Numbered from the stretch's first letter, positions 33,734 through 42,790 are shown. The stretch: 64,000 nt of DNA from Jiangella gansuensis DSM 44835 (GCF_000515395.1 NZ_KI911782.1:5300070-5364069), one strand, 5' to 3'. The notes: generated by a model from the sequence alone, not told the origin. Program-made: numbers and translations.

Positions 33734-33809
33734 TGGAGCCGCCTGTCGGAATCGAACCGACGACCTATTCATTACGAGTGAATCGCTCTACCGACTGAGC
33801 TAAGGCGGC
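33734..33809 (-). tRNA. tRNA-Thr (CGT anticodon)
   Basis: Reading the minus strand from 33809: acceptor GCCGCCT, D arm TAGCTCAGTCGGTAGAGC, anticodon loop with CGT (ACTCGTAATG), T arm with GGTTCGATTCC, acceptor AGGCGGC, discriminator T, and an encoded CCA (33734-33736). Every arm pairs. Confidence 0.97.
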
Positions 33810-33896
33810 GTGCGCCGGGAAGCCCGGACACGATGCACGAGTATAGGGTGTCGGGGCCTCCGGAGCCGAATCGGGCGGCGCCGTACCGGGGCTGCG

Positions 33897-33959
33897 CCCG
33901 CTCCACCAGGCATGCATTCATGGTGAAGCGGGAGTGCCCATGGTGGACGTGATCATTTC
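33897..33959 (-). repeat. Dispersed repeat, family A copy 4
   Basis: Minus-strand order GGAAATGATCACGTCCACCATGGGC, then CCCGCTTCACCATGAATGCATGCCTGGTGGAGCGGG. It begins 7 bp after the stop codon of the L,D-transpeptidase gene and could fold as a hairpin terminator there; the last block (CGCCTGGTGG) seen in other copies is absent. Confidence 0.85.
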
Positions 33960-33966
33960 CGGCCGG

Positions 33967-35184
33967 TCAGCCCAGCGCCGCGGTGGTGACGGGCTCGCCG
34001 AGGGCGGAGCCGGCGACGTACTGGTCCCAGGTGAGGTTCCAGTCGGCCATGCCGGGGTCGCCGCGCTCGACGAGGTCCTCCGGTCCACGGGTGGAGTTGG
34101 TGACGGTCAGGACGTCGCCGTACTGCGCCAGCCGGAAGTACGCCGCGCCGTTGGCGTCGCTGAGGTTGATGCACCCGTGCGAGACGTTCTCGGAACCCTG
34201 CGAGCCCTCCGACCACGACGCGGAGTGCACGAACGTGCCGCTCCAGGTGAGCCGGACCGAATTGGGGACCTCGAGGTCGTAGTACTCCGGGTTGTTCGGG
34301 TCGCAGGTGATGTTCGCGTTGCACGACGTCATCTGCCGCGTCTCGAACTTCTCCAGCACGATGTAGGTCCCGTTACGGGTGGCGAACTCCGGCGCGCCGA
34401 GGCTGGTGGCCCAGGTGCCGGCCGGCTGGCCGTCGACGGTGACAGTCATGGTGTGGGTGGCGGCGTCGACGGTGGCCACCTGGGCTTTGCCGACGGCGAA
34501 GTCGAGGTCGTACGAGCGGCCGCCCCAGAGGTCGTCGCCGGCCTGGACACCGTTGAGGGCGAGGTCGACGCGCACCTGCGTACCGCTGGGCCAGTATTCG
34601 CGCGGCCGGAAATGCACCTCGGTGGCGCTGACCCAGTGCCAGCTCCCCTCGACCTGCGGGTTCGACGACACCTGCAGGGCCTGCTCCACGTTCTCGCGTT
34701 CGGTGACCTCCTGGTCGAATCGGATCGTGACGGGTGCACCGACCCCGACGACGCTGCCGTCCGCCGGTTGCATGCTCAGCGTCAGCCTGTTCGCGTCCGG
34801 CACGGCGCCGACGGCGAAGGCGTCGGTGAAGGTGTGCTCCTGGCCCAGCCGGTCCGACGCCACGACGGTGACGGAGTACGCACCGCCGGGCTGCAGGTCG
34901 CCGGAGCTCTGCCAGCTGCTGCCGTCGTCGACGACGTCGCCGGCCACCGGCTCACCACCCTCGGGCGCCACCTCGACGGAATCGATCTGCCCGCCGGGCA
35001 CCGAGAGCTGCACCGGCGATCCGAACTCGACCTCGTCGGCGACGCCCTCCAGGTGCAGCGGGACGCGCTGCGCCTTCGGCCCCTCCGCGGTGGCCGCACC
35101 GTCGTCGGAGCCGCCGCAGGACGCGACCAGCGCCATCGCGCTCAACACGAGCGCGATGCGACGAAGCGGGCGACGCGAACGCAT
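33967..35184 (-). CDS. L,D-transpeptidase lipoprotein (YkuD, with Ig-like domains)
   Basis: A protein of about 405 residues that makes 3-3 cross-links in peptidoglycan. The N-terminus is a lipoprotein signal with VASC as lipobox. Two immunoglobulin-like domains (about 40-140 and 140-235) precede the YkuD catalytic domain, as in mycobacterial Ldt enzymes. The catalytic motif is SHGCINLS, with the Cys near residue 338, and the upstream His is in GTFVHSASW. The ATG at 35184 is chosen because GATAAT ends 6 nt upstream; a GTG three bases earlier is also open. A paired Cys (MTSCNANITC) sits in a catalytic-domain loop. Confidence 0.93.
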   Translation of the reverse strand: MRSRRPLRRIALVLSAMALVASCGGSDDGAATAEGPKAQRVPLHLEGVADEVEFGSPVQLSVPGGQIDSVEVAPEGGEPVAGDVVDDGSSWQSSGDLQPGGAYSVTVVASDRLGQEHTFTDAFAVGAVPDANRLTLSMQPADGSVVGVGAPVTIRFDQEVTERENVEQALQVSSNPQVEGSWHWVSATEVHFRPREYWPSGTQVRVDLALNGVQAGDDLWGGRSYDLDFAVGKAQVATVDAATHTMTVTVDGQPAGTWATSLGAPEFATRNGTYIVLEKFETRQMTSCNANITCDPNNPEYYDLEVPNSVRLTWSGTFVHSASWSEGSQGSENVSHGCINLSDANGAAYFRLAQYGDVLTVTNSTRGPEDLVERGDPGMADWNLTWDQYVAGSALGEPVTTAALG

Positions 35185-35214
35185 CACTCCATTATCCGCA
35201 TGCTGGCCGGCAAT

Positions 35215-36795
35215 TCACGCCGCGCAGGTCAGGCCGCCCTCGGGCACGGTTCCAGCGATCAGGTACGCGTCGACGGCCTCGTCGACGCAGTCGCTGCCGG
35301 CGAGGTACGCGGTGTGCACCGCCGCCTCGTACGTGACGAGCACCCCGGAGCTCAGCTGACCGGCCAGCTCCTGCGCCCACTCGTACGGCGTCGCGGGGTC
35401 GCCGGTGGTGCCGACGACGACGATCGGGTCGGCCCCGTCGGCGGTGGTGGGCGCCGACGGGGTCGGCTCGCCGGCGGGGTCCTGGCCGGTGTCGTCGAGC
35501 AAGGGCCCACAGGTCAGACCGCCCCAGGCCAGGAACGGCCCGAAGATGGGCGAAGCCTCCTCGAAGACCGGCAACCCGGCCCGGACCTCGTCCACCGTGG
35601 CCACCTCGGGGTGGTCGAGGCAGTTGACCACGCTGATGACCTCGTTCTGGTTGCCTGTGTACTCGCCGTCGGTGTTGCGTTCGAGGTACACGTCGGCGAA
35701 GGTCAACAGAAGTGAACCGTCGTTCTCGGTGAGCGCCAGGTCGAGCGCCTCGTTCAGCGGCGGATAACCCTCGTCGGCGGTGAGATACAGCGGCAGGATG
35801 AGGCCGTAGAAAGCCAGCGACTCCGTGAGCGGCCGGTTCTCGTCGTCCGTGGGCAGCGGCTCCTGGTCGGTCTGGGCCAGCAGGCCCTCGATCGCGTCCT
35901 GCGCTTCGGCTTCCGACGAGCCGACCGCGCAGCTGTCCTGCTGGAAGCACCATGCCAGGAACGCCGACAGCGCTCGCTCGAAGCCGTGTGCCTGGCCCAG
36001 GGCGAGTTCGTCGCCGGTGAGCGTGGGGTCGATGGCGCCGTCGAGCACCAGGCGGCCCACCCGGTCCGGGAACTCGTCGGCGTAGAGGGCACCGATGTAG
36101 GTGCCGTAGGACTTGCCGAGGTAGTTGAGCCGTTCGTCGCCCAGTGCCGCCCGCAGCACGTCGAGATCGCGCGCCACGTTGGTGGTGCCGAGGTGCGGCA
36201 GCAGGTCGCCGGAGCGCGTGGCGCAGCCGGCGGCGAGGTCCTCGGCGGCGTCCTGCAGGGCGGAGATCTCGGCGTCGTCATCGGGCGACGGATCGCCGGC
36301 GAGGTATTCGTCGAGCTGGGCGTCGTCGAGACAGTCGATGGGCGCGGACTGGCCGACGCCGCGCGGGTCGAAGCCGACGATGTCGTAGCGCTCGCGGACC
36401 TGCTCGGTGACGACCGATCCGGCCAGTTGCGCGTACTCGACGCCCGACGCGCCCGGCCCGCCCGGGTTCACCAGCAGCGAGCCGAGCCGCTCCTCACCGG
36501 TGGCCGGCGAGCGCAGCAACGCCAGCTCGATGGTCTCGCCGCCAGGGTCGGCATAGTCGACCGGGACGGTCGCGGTGGCGCATTGGAAGCTCTCGCCGCA
36601 GGATTCCCAGTCCAGTGTCTGGGTGTAGAACTCGGCGAGCTCCGGCTCGATGCCTTCGGTGGCGTCGGGCGCGGGCGTGGACTCGTTCGGCTGGTCCACG
36701 CCCTGTTGTCCGCTACCTCCCTCCGGATCGGCCTGACAGCCGGCGGCGGCCACCACGGCGACCGCCAGGAGCCCGGCCACGCTGCGCACTCTCAC
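35215..36795 (-). CDS. Secreted alpha/beta hydrolase, tripeptidyl aminopeptidase (TAP) type
   Basis: A 526-residue exported hydrolase of the S33 peptidase/TAP family. The signal peptide ends in a lipobox (VVAAAGC), followed by a Glu/Gly/Ser linker. Landmarks: CATATVPVDYADPGGETIELALLR, LLVNPGGPGASGVEYA (oxyanion), VGFDPRGVGQSAPIDC, nucleophile in YLGKSYGTYIGALYADEFP, and a TAP-like C-terminal domain with IVVVGTTGDPATPYEWAQELA and the His region LAGS.. near the end. It would trim tripeptides or related amides outside the cell. Its start overlaps the ricT stop by 4 nt. Confidence 0.92.
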   Translation of the reverse strand: MRVRSVAGLLAVAVVAAAGCQADPEGGSGQQGVDQPNESTPAPDATEGIEPELAEFYTQTLDWESCGESFQCATATVPVDYADPGGETIELALLRSPATGEERLGSLLVNPGGPGASGVEYAQLAGSVVTEQVRERYDIVGFDPRGVGQSAPIDCLDDAQLDEYLAGDPSPDDDAEISALQDAAEDLAAGCATRSGDLLPHLGTTNVARDLDVLRAALGDERLNYLGKSYGTYIGALYADEFPDRVGRLVLDGAIDPTLTGDELALGQAHGFERALSAFLAWCFQQDSCAVGSSEAEAQDAIEGLLAQTDQEPLPTDDENRPLTESLAFYGLILPLYLTADEGYPPLNEALDLALTENDGSLLLTFADVYLERNTDGEYTGNQNEVISVVNCLDHPEVATVDEVRAGLPVFEEASPIFGPFLAWGGLTCGPLLDDTGQDPAGEPTPSAPTTADGADPIVVVGTTGDPATPYEWAQELAGQLSSGVLVTYEAAVHTAYLAGSDCVDEAVDAYLIAGTVPEGGLTCAA

Positions 36796-37706
36796 GAGTT
36801 CTCTCCCGAGTCGAGGTCGTCGGCTTCACGGATGTCGGTGCCCTCGACGTCGGGTGTGCGCCGCATGCCCTCGGCGACCGCGCCCTCGTAGGCCTGTCGG
36901 GAACCGCACACGCTGGCCTTCGGGCAGGCCACCCGCCGGCCGGTCTCGCGGTCGCGGATGTACACCGTCTCGGCCGGGACGTTGTAGGCGACGACGGTGC
37001 CCTCGACGCCGTCGTCCGTGGTGACGTCGCAGCCGACCGTGGGCACGCTGCGCTTGAAGTCCTGGTACAGCGGGTGCTCGTACTTCAGACAGCACATGAG
37101 CCGGCCGCACGCACCGGAGATCTTCAGGGGGTTGAGCGGCAGGTCCTGGTCCTTGGCCATGCGGACGCTGACCGGCTCGAAGTCGGTGAGGAACGTGGAA
37201 CAGCAGGTGTCGCGGCCGCACGGGCCGATGCCACCCTGGACGCGGGCTTCGTCGCGAGCGCCCAGTTGCCGCAGGTCGATGCGGGCACGCAGCGTACGGG
37301 CGAGGTCGCGCACCAACTCGCGGAAGTCGACCCGGTGCGGCGCACTGAAGTAAACGGTGACCAGTTGGTCGACGTCCGGCCGGGTGTCCACGTAGTCGAC
37401 GCCGACGATCTTCATGGGCAGCCCGTGGTGCTTGATCAGCCGGCGGGCGGCCACCCGGATCTCCGCGCGGCGGCGGCGGTTGCGCTCCTCACGCTCCAGG
37501 TGCCGCTCGGTGGCCAGGCCTTCGCAGACCGGCAGCCCGCCGATCTCTTCACTGACCCATTGCGGCGCCCACACGCACTCGGCGACCTCGGGACCGTCGT
37601 CGGTGGGGACCAGCACCTTGTCGCCGACGCGTGGACTGTGCTCACCCGGATCGAGGTAGTAAAGCCTCCCGTACCGGGTGAAGGCCACTGCCATCACCAT
37701 GCCCAC
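36792..37706 (-). CDS. PSP1 domain protein, RicT/YaaT-like
   Basis: A 304-residue PSP1-domain protein. The two Cys clusters GPCGRDTCCSTF and GACGRLMCCLKYEHPLY are those of RicT, which in Bacillus joins RicA and RicF in an Fe-S complex that affects RNase Y, sporulation and competence. In actinomycetes the role is less clear. The start is the GTG at 37706; TAGGGT ends 6 nt upstream with no ribosome binding site, giving a leaderless mRNA. A conserved place near holB and tmk is typical. It is cotranscribed with the TAP-type hydrolase downstream. Confidence 0.9.
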   Translation of the reverse strand: MGMVMAVAFTRYGRLYYLDPGEHSPRVGDKVLVPTDDGPEVAECVWAPQWVSEEIGGLPVCEGLATERHLEREERNRRRRAEIRVAARRLIKHHGLPMKIVGVDYVDTRPDVDQLVTVYFSAPHRVDFRELVRDLARTLRARIDLRQLGARDEARVQGGIGPCGRDTCCSTFLTDFEPVSVRMAKDQDLPLNPLKISGACGRLMCCLKYEHPLYQDFKRSVPTVGCDVTTDDGVEGTVVAYNVPAETVYIRDRETGRRVACPKASVCGSRQAYEGAVAEGMRRTPDVEGTDIREADDLDSGENS

Positions 37707-37794
37707 GCACCCACCCTAAGCGGTGCGACGATCCTGCACCGCATCCGTCCGGCGTGTGTGACGGATCAGTGGGCCGGGCCGGCGGCGTCACCCA

Positions 37795-37847
37795 GTGATC
37801 ATCGGCGATCGACCCCGCTCTGACGGGGTGGATCGCCGATGATCATG
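37795..37847. repeat. Intergenic palindrome, family C copy 2
   Basis: Arms GTGATCATCGGCGATCGACCCCG and CGGGGTGGATCGCCGATGATCATG pair over about 23 bp with two mismatches around a 6-nt loop (CTCTGA). It lies 8 bp after the stop codon of the LPXTG protein gene and before the ricT promoter, so it may end that transcript. Nearly the same arm occurs at 19017-19070. Confidence 0.8.
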
Positions 37848-37854
37848 GGGAGGG

Positions 37855-39936
37855 TCAAGCGGTCCGGCGTGCCGCCGCGGCCATGCCCAGCGCACCAGCG
37901 AGCAGCAGCGTGACGGCGGCCATCAGCAGCAGGGTCGACGACGTACCGGTGTCGGGCAGCTCGCCGCCGCCGCTCGCGCCGCCGTCCGTGCCGTCATCGG
38001 CGCCGCCGTCCGTGCCGTCATCGGCGCCGCCGTCCGTGCCGTCATCGGGGTTGCCGGCATCCCCGTCGTCCGTGCCGCTCACCCCGCCGTCGTCCGTGCC
38101 ATCGTCGGAACCGCCGTTGCCGCCCTCGTCGCCACCGGACTCGTCGCCGTCGCCGTCGTCGTCGCCACCGGACTCGTCGCCGTTGCCGCCCTCGTCGCCC
38201 GACTCGTCGCCGTTGCCGTCGTCGTCGAGCTCGTCGATCCGGTACAGCGTCGTCGTTCCGGAGACCTCGCTGCCCACCGCCAGCAGAGCCGTACCCGGGA
38301 CCGGTGACGCGTCGGCCGGGATGAACGCCAGGCCCTCCGGGCCGAGATCGCCGGCCTGCGCGACGTCGCCGCCGTCCTCGACGGACACGGAGAAGTCACG
38401 GTTGTTGACGTAGGTGACGAACGCGGCGTCCGCGGGCGAGGTGATGTCGTAGACGGCGACGCCGCCGACCCGCTCGAAGCCGATGAAGGCGTAGGTGCGC
38501 TCGCCCACCTGGCCGACCACGACGCCTTCCGGCTCCGGTCCCTTGTCGTCGCTGCGGCCCTCGAAGTTGGATTCGCTGTGGTTGGAGTTGAAGAACTCCG
38601 GCAGCGCGGCCGCGGTGATCTCCTCGAACTCCTGGCCGGAGTCGAAGACGAGTTCACCGGCGGTGCTCCAGATCGAGAACGACCGGGCGCCGTAGGCGTA
38701 CAGCGCCTCGTAGCAACCTGCATCCTCGGACAGACCGTCGGCGGTGGTGATGTTCAGCCGGCCCAGGGCCTCGTCCGCGGTCAGCTCGGCGAGATCCTCG
38801 CAGACCGGCGGCAGGTCGTCGTCACCGAGGTCCTTCACCCGGGCGACCTCGCTGAAGCCGTCCCAGTCGCGGCTGTCACCTTCGTTCGCGGTCACCAGGT
38901 AGCCCTGGCCGTCGACGGAGTACGCGTCCATGCCGTCGGGCTGGTACATGCCGAGCACCGGCCACGGCCCGATGGCGATGCCGCCGTCTCGGTCGGACGG
39001 GTCGAGCCCGTTGCCCTCGGCGGCGTGGTCCTTGACGCCGAGCGGCCAGATCTCGGTGACGGTCGCGGTGGCGATGTCGACGACGGCGACGGCGTTCGCC
39101 TCCTGCAGCACCGCGTAGGCAAGGCCCCCGTCCACGGCGATGTACTCCGGCTCGAGGTTCTCCGAGACCGGGAACTCCGGGGTGCCCGTGCCGGCGTCCT
39201 CGCGACCACCGTAGATGCGCACACCCTCCGGCAGGGTCATCGAGCCGCCCACCTCGAACTCGTGGAAACCGGCCGTCGCGACGGCCTCCTGGGCCGGTGC
39301 CGCGACCTCGTCGCCGACGGCGATCACCGCGATCGAGCCCTCTGGGTCGACGGAGTAGTCCTCGGCCGGCTCGCCCTCGTTCGCGACCAGCAGGTGCGCG
39401 CCGTCGGGCGTGAAGGTCAGCATGTCCGGCTGGGAGCCGACCCGCACCGCCCCGAGCGCGGCGCCGTCGTCGCTGCGAGCGTCGAAGAACACCACCCAGC
39501 CGGCGTCGGTCTTGGCCGGGGCCTCGACGGCGACGGCGCCCAGGCCGTCGGCGCGGACGTCGACGGAGTTCGCGACACCGTCGGCCGGGACCGTCGAGCC
39601 GTCCGCGCTCGTCGTCCCCGCGGTGGACAGGTCGAACAGCTTCACCGGCGCGGCGGGGTCGGACACGTCCAGGACCTCGACGATCGCCTGCGCGGCATTG
39701 ACGACGAACAGCCGCTGCGAGCCGGCGTCGTAGGTGACGATCTCGGCCGCGCCTTCGTCCACGATGCCGGTCTCGTAGGTGCCGAACGGCGTGAGCGCGA
39801 CGGCGGCATCCGGCGCGGAATGCACCACCGGTTCGTCGACGATGCCCGCCGACGCCGGCAGCGCCAACGCCCCGACGAGTGCGAGCCCCGACACCGCGAC
39901 GGCGGCACGGACGGTCGATGGACGCGATCTGCTCAC
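37855..39936 (-). CDS. LPXTG-anchored choice-of-anchor I domain protein
   Basis: A 693-residue surface protein. An N-terminal signal peptide (about 1-30, ending near ASAG) is followed by a beta-propeller-like choice-of-anchor I domain (about 45-570; EPEGVVVGQVGERTYAFIGFERVGGVAVYDITSP is diagnostic), a Gly/Asp/Ser/Glu-rich repetitive linker (about 575-655), the sortase motif LPDTG at 660, a hydrophobic segment and a basic RRTA tail. It would be covalently attached to the cell wall by sortase. Related proteins are often annotated with alkaline phosphatase; the role is unknown. The start is a GTG with GGGGGG about 7 nt upstream. Confidence 0.92.
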   Translation of the reverse strand: MSRSRPSTVRAAVAVSGLALVGALALPASAGIVDEPVVHSAPDAAVALTPFGTYETGIVDEGAAEIVTYDAGSQRLFVVNAAQAIVEVLDVSDPAAPVKLFDLSTAGTTSADGSTVPADGVANSVDVRADGLGAVAVEAPAKTDAGWVVFFDARSDDGAALGAVRVGSQPDMLTFTPDGAHLLVANEGEPAEDYSVDPEGSIAVIAVGDEVAAPAQEAVATAGFHEFEVGGSMTLPEGVRIYGGREDAGTGTPEFPVSENLEPEYIAVDGGLAYAVLQEANAVAVVDIATATVTEIWPLGVKDHAAEGNGLDPSDRDGGIAIGPWPVLGMYQPDGMDAYSVDGQGYLVTANEGDSRDWDGFSEVARVKDLGDDDLPPVCEDLAELTADEALGRLNITTADGLSEDAGCYEALYAYGARSFSIWSTAGELVFDSGQEFEEITAAALPEFFNSNHSESNFEGRSDDKGPEPEGVVVGQVGERTYAFIGFERVGGVAVYDITSPADAAFVTYVNNRDFSVSVEDGGDVAQAGDLGPEGLAFIPADASPVPGTALLAVGSEVSGTTTLYRIDELDDDGNGDESGDEGGNGDESGGDDDGDGDESGGDEGGNGGSDDGTDDGGVSGTDDGDAGNPDDGTDGGADDGTDGGADDGTDGGASGGGELPDTGTSSTLLLMAAVTLLLAGALGMAAAARRTA
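37978..38050. repeat. 24-bp tandem repeat in the LPXTG protein linker
   Basis: Three near-identical copies of a 24-bp unit (GTCCGTGCCGTCATCGGCGCCGCC on the plus strand) encode GGADDGTD units just before the LPXTG motif. The neighbouring linker also contains looser GDESGG repeats. The array would change linker length by slippage without a frameshift. Confidence 0.85.
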
Positions 39937-40050
39937 TGGAGCCCCCCAGAAGTCGATGGCACGACGCGCAACCGTGCGGACGTTAGGCGACCCGGGTGAC
40001 CGGCCGGTGCCGCGGAGGCGAACGGACGGCGTCGTGGACTGGGCTGGCGT

Positions 40051-40836
40051 TCAGCCGGCGGCCAGCCGGCGCAGCGCCTCGGCCCGCACCCCGTCGACGT
40101 GGTACGGCGCGGTGAGCGGCTCCAGCACCACCGCGAGCGCCCGCGCGGCGGCGAAGAGCGCGTCCGGCGCCGCCGCGGACGGAACCGCCAGCTCGATGCC
40201 GGCCGGTGCCGGAACGTCGGCGTTCTCGGCACTGACCGCCCCGAACGATGGATAGTCGATGCCGGCTACGGCCGCGTGCAGCCGCCATGCGCCGGTGCGG
40301 GCCTCGTGCAACGCCTCCAGCGCCCGCCAGACCCGGCCGCGTCCGGCGTGCTTGGCGACGTCCGACAGCGCCCACCAGGACAGGAACGCCCACTCGCGCC
40401 GCTGCTCGTCGGTGGCCCGCAGCACCGGCGGCTCGTACGGCTGCGACAGCCGGCCGGACCGGTCCAGCAGCGCCTTCGCCCCCGGAGGCAGGCCGGGCCG
40501 GTTCTCCGCCGGCGTCACGACGAGGCTGAGCTGGCGGCCGTCGGCGTACTGGACCACCAGGTGGTCGGCGGGCCGCTCGGGGCTGCCGAGGTGCTGGATG
40601 TGTTCGTCGGCGACGACGGCGAACGTGCGGGCCGCGGCCAGCGCGGCGTCGCGGCGGTCCTCGTACGAGGCGCCGTCGTCGAGCTCCACGCCCAGGCCGG
40701 CGTCGATGTCGGACAGCGCGTCACCGGCGCCGCGGCCCAGCGAACCGGCGAGCTCCAGCCAGTCGCACCACGGTGTTCCCTCGGCCCACCGGGTCAACGA
40801 CTCGACGATCTCCCACGGCCCGGATGCGTCGCCCAC
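40051..40836 (-). CDS. Nucleotidyltransferase-like protein
   Basis: A protein of about 261 residues with a nucleotidyltransferase core: WLELAGSLGRGAGDALSDIDAGLGVE contains Gly-Ser followed by Asp-x-Asp, the metal-binding pattern of the aminoglycoside/streptomycin nucleotidyltransferase superfamily. The remainder is helical with WRALEALHEARTGAW. Substrate unknown; resistance should not be assumed. The GTG at 40836 is chosen because TAGGGT ends 7 nt before it (leaderless pattern); the open frame continues to 40890. It lies 100 bp from holB on the same strand, and the 114 bp to the LPXTG gene hold no feature I can name. Confidence 0.8.
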   Translation of the reverse strand: MGDASGPWEIVESLTRWAEGTPWCDWLELAGSLGRGAGDALSDIDAGLGVELDDGASYEDRRDAALAAARTFAVVADEHIQHLGSPERPADHLVVQYADGRQLSLVVTPAENRPGLPPGAKALLDRSGRLSQPYEPPVLRATDEQRREWAFLSWWALSDVAKHAGRGRVWRALEALHEARTGAWRLHAAVAGIDYPSFGAVSAENADVPAPAGIELAVPSAAAPDALFAAARALAVVLEPLTAPYHVDGVRAEALRRLAAG

Positions 40837-40938
40837 ACGCCAGACCCTAACGTCTCGATCTGCGGGGGCCGGTGGGCGTTGACGGCCCACCGGTGGGTGC
40901 TGACGGCCGCGACGGGCGCTCGCAGCTGCTGGCGCAGC

Positions 40939-42096
40939 TCAGCCCTCACGCAGCGACAGCGCCATGGCCTCCAGGGCCAGCAACGGCAGGGCGTTGGCCT
41001 GCAGTGCCTCGCGGGCGGCGACCACGGCCTCCATGCGGCGCAGCGTGGCCCCGGGTGTTCCGGAGCGGGCCAGCCGGTCGATGGACGGACGCATCTCCTC
41101 GTTGACCAGCTCGGTGCGCACGCCCATCTGCAGCATCATGACGTCGCGGTACAGCGCCAGCACGTCGACCAGGGCGCGGTCGATGGAGTCGCGCTGGACC
41201 CGGGTGCGGCGCAGCTTCTGCTCGCGCTCCAGCTCCTTGACCGCTGCCTCCATGTTGCGCGGCTTGCGGCCGGTGCTGCCCGCGCCCAACGCCTTACGCA
41301 GCTCCTCGACCTCACGCTCGTCCAGCGCGTCGCAGTGCTTCTCGGCGTCGGCCTTGGCCGCCTCGACCAGGTTCGCCGCGGCGTCGAGGCACTGGCGGAT
41401 GTCGGCGAGGGCGAACGGCAGCCGCAGCACCTCGTCCCGGCGCGCCCGCACGTCGGGGTCGGTGGCCAACGCCCGGGCCCGGCCGACGTGGCCCTGCGAC
41501 GCCCGGGCGGCGAACTCGGCGGTGGGGAGGTCGACGTCTTCGTTGTCGGCCAGGAAGCGGGCGACGTCGGCGTACGGCGGAGTGCGCAGCTGCACCACCC
41601 GGCAGCGGGACCGGATGGTCGGCACGATGTCCTCGGCGGTGGGGGCGCAGAGCATCCACACCGTCCGCTCCGGCGGCTCTTCCACCGACAGCAGCAGGGC
41701 GTCGGCGGCGTCCTCCCCCAGCCGGTCGGCGTCCTCGACCACCACGATCTGCCAGCGGCCCCGGGCCGGGCGCAGCGCCGCCCGCGGCACGAGGTCGCGG
41801 ACCTGGCTGATGCGGATGTTGAGGCCCTGCGTGACCAGACTCGCGACGTCCGGGTGGGTGCGCGCGCGGACGTCGGCGCAGTCGGAGCATTCGCCGCAGC
41901 CGCCGTTGGGGCACTGCAGCGCCGCCGCGAACGCCCGCGCCACGACCGAGCGGCCGGAGCCGGGCGGCCCCGTGAACAGCCAGGCGTGCGTCATGGCACC
42001 TCGCGGCCCACCGGTCAGGTACCCGGCTGCGTCGGCGACGGTGCGCTGCAGGGCGGGCACGACGCGCTGCCCGACGACGGCGTCCCAGACACTCAC
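40939..42096 (-). CDS. holB: DNA polymerase III subunit delta'
   Basis: A 385-residue clamp-loader subunit. The AAA+ fold is clear: P-loop-like GPPGSGRSVVARAF (with Arg in place of the ATP-binding Lys, as delta' does not need to hydrolyse ATP), the zinc module CPNGGCGECSDC, RDLVPRAALRPARGRWQIVVVEDADRLGEDAADALL and LCAPTAEDIVPTIRSRCRVVQLRTP (sensor 1 region). It helps load the beta clamp onto primed DNA. It overlaps tmk by 4 nt and is encoded downstream of it, the usual actinobacterial order. Confidence 0.95.
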   Translation of the reverse strand: MSVWDAVVGQRVVPALQRTVADAAGYLTGGPRGAMTHAWLFTGPPGSGRSVVARAFAAALQCPNGGCGECSDCADVRARTHPDVASLVTQGLNIRISQVRDLVPRAALRPARGRWQIVVVEDADRLGEDAADALLLSVEEPPERTVWMLCAPTAEDIVPTIRSRCRVVQLRTPPYADVARFLADNEDVDLPTAEFAARASQGHVGRARALATDPDVRARRDEVLRLPFALADIRQCLDAAANLVEAAKADAEKHCDALDEREVEELRKALGAGSTGRKPRNMEAAVKELEREQKLRRTRVQRDSIDRALVDVLALYRDVMMLQMGVRTELVNEEMRPSIDRLARSGTPGATLRRMEAVVAAREALQANALPLLALEAMALSLREG

Positions 42097-42716
42097 GGGC
42101 GCACCTTGTCGACGGCGACGGCGATGTCGGCGGCCACGTCGCGCGGCGAGCGGGCGGCGTCGACGACGAGGTACCGCTCCGGCTGTGCGGCGGCGAGGTC
42201 GAGGAACGCCTGCCGCACCCGCTCGTGCACATGACCGGGCTCGCGCTCGATGCGGTCGACATAGCCCTGCCGCTCCACCCGGTCGCGGCGAGCAGCCTCG
42301 TCGAGGTCGAGCAGGACGGTGAGGTCGGGCTCGAGCCCGCCGGTGGCGAACGCGGAGATGGCGGCGACCTGATCGCGGCCCAGCCCGCGGCCCTCACCCT
42401 GGTACGCGATCGACGAGTCGATGTACCGGTCGACCAGCACGACGGCGCCGCGTTCCAGTGCCGGCCGGATGACGTGGGCGACGTGATCGGCGCGGTCGGC
42501 GGCGAACAGCAGCGCCTCCGCCCGCGGGTCCAGCTCGCCGCCGTCGAGCACGATGGCCCGCACCTGCGGCCCGATGCGGGAGTCGCCCGGCTCGCGGGTG
42601 ACGACCACGTCGCAGCCCTGAGCGCGCAGGTGCTCGGCCAGCAGCCCGAGCTGGGTGGTCTTGCCGGCTCCGTCGCCGCCCTCGAAGGCGACGAACAGCC
42701 CTCGCGGTCCGGTCAC
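42093..42716 (-). CDS. tmk: Thymidylate kinase
   Basis: A 207-residue dTMP kinase, which converts dTMP to dTDP with ATP. The P-loop is FVAFEGGDGAGKTTQL, the DRx substrate motif is VLVDRYIDSSIAYQG, and the REPG motif occurs as TREPGDS (most family members have GGT). The LID region is DQVAAISAF. The start is the GTG at 42716: TACGCT ends 6 nt upstream (42723-42728) and no ribosome binding site precedes it, so a leaderless mRNA is likely. It is followed with a 4-nt overlap by holB. The open frame upstream of the GTG is not conserved-looking. Confidence 0.95.
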   Translation of the reverse strand: MTGPRGLFVAFEGGDGAGKTTQLGLLAEHLRAQGCDVVVTREPGDSRIGPQVRAIVLDGGELDPRAEALLFAADRADHVAHVIRPALERGAVVLVDRYIDSSIAYQGEGRGLGRDQVAAISAFATGGLEPDLTVLLDLDEAARRDRVERQGYVDRIEREPGHVHERVRQAFLDLAAAQPERYLVVDAARSPRDVAADIAVAVDKVRP

Positions 42717-42790
42717 GCGGCCAGCGTAGTGAATGGCACCGACATTCCCCAGCCGGACCGCGCCATGCGCGCCGTGCGCTCGCCTCCCCC

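Noticed and set aside
33594-33803. A small plus-strand frame ending in a Cys/Arg-rich tail
   Set aside because: Its last third is the antisense of tRNA-Thr; such frames are a common annotation artefact.
33934-33960. Recurrent short frames starting MVDVIIS (also near 26290 and 43765)
   Set aside because: They are translations of the family A repeat (ATGGTGGACGTGATCATTTC), not conserved peptides with their own start signals.
40051-40836. Aminoglycoside resistance gene
   Set aside because: Only the general nucleotidyltransferase Gly-Ser...Asp-x-Asp pattern is visible; the rest does not resemble a known resistance enzyme closely enough.
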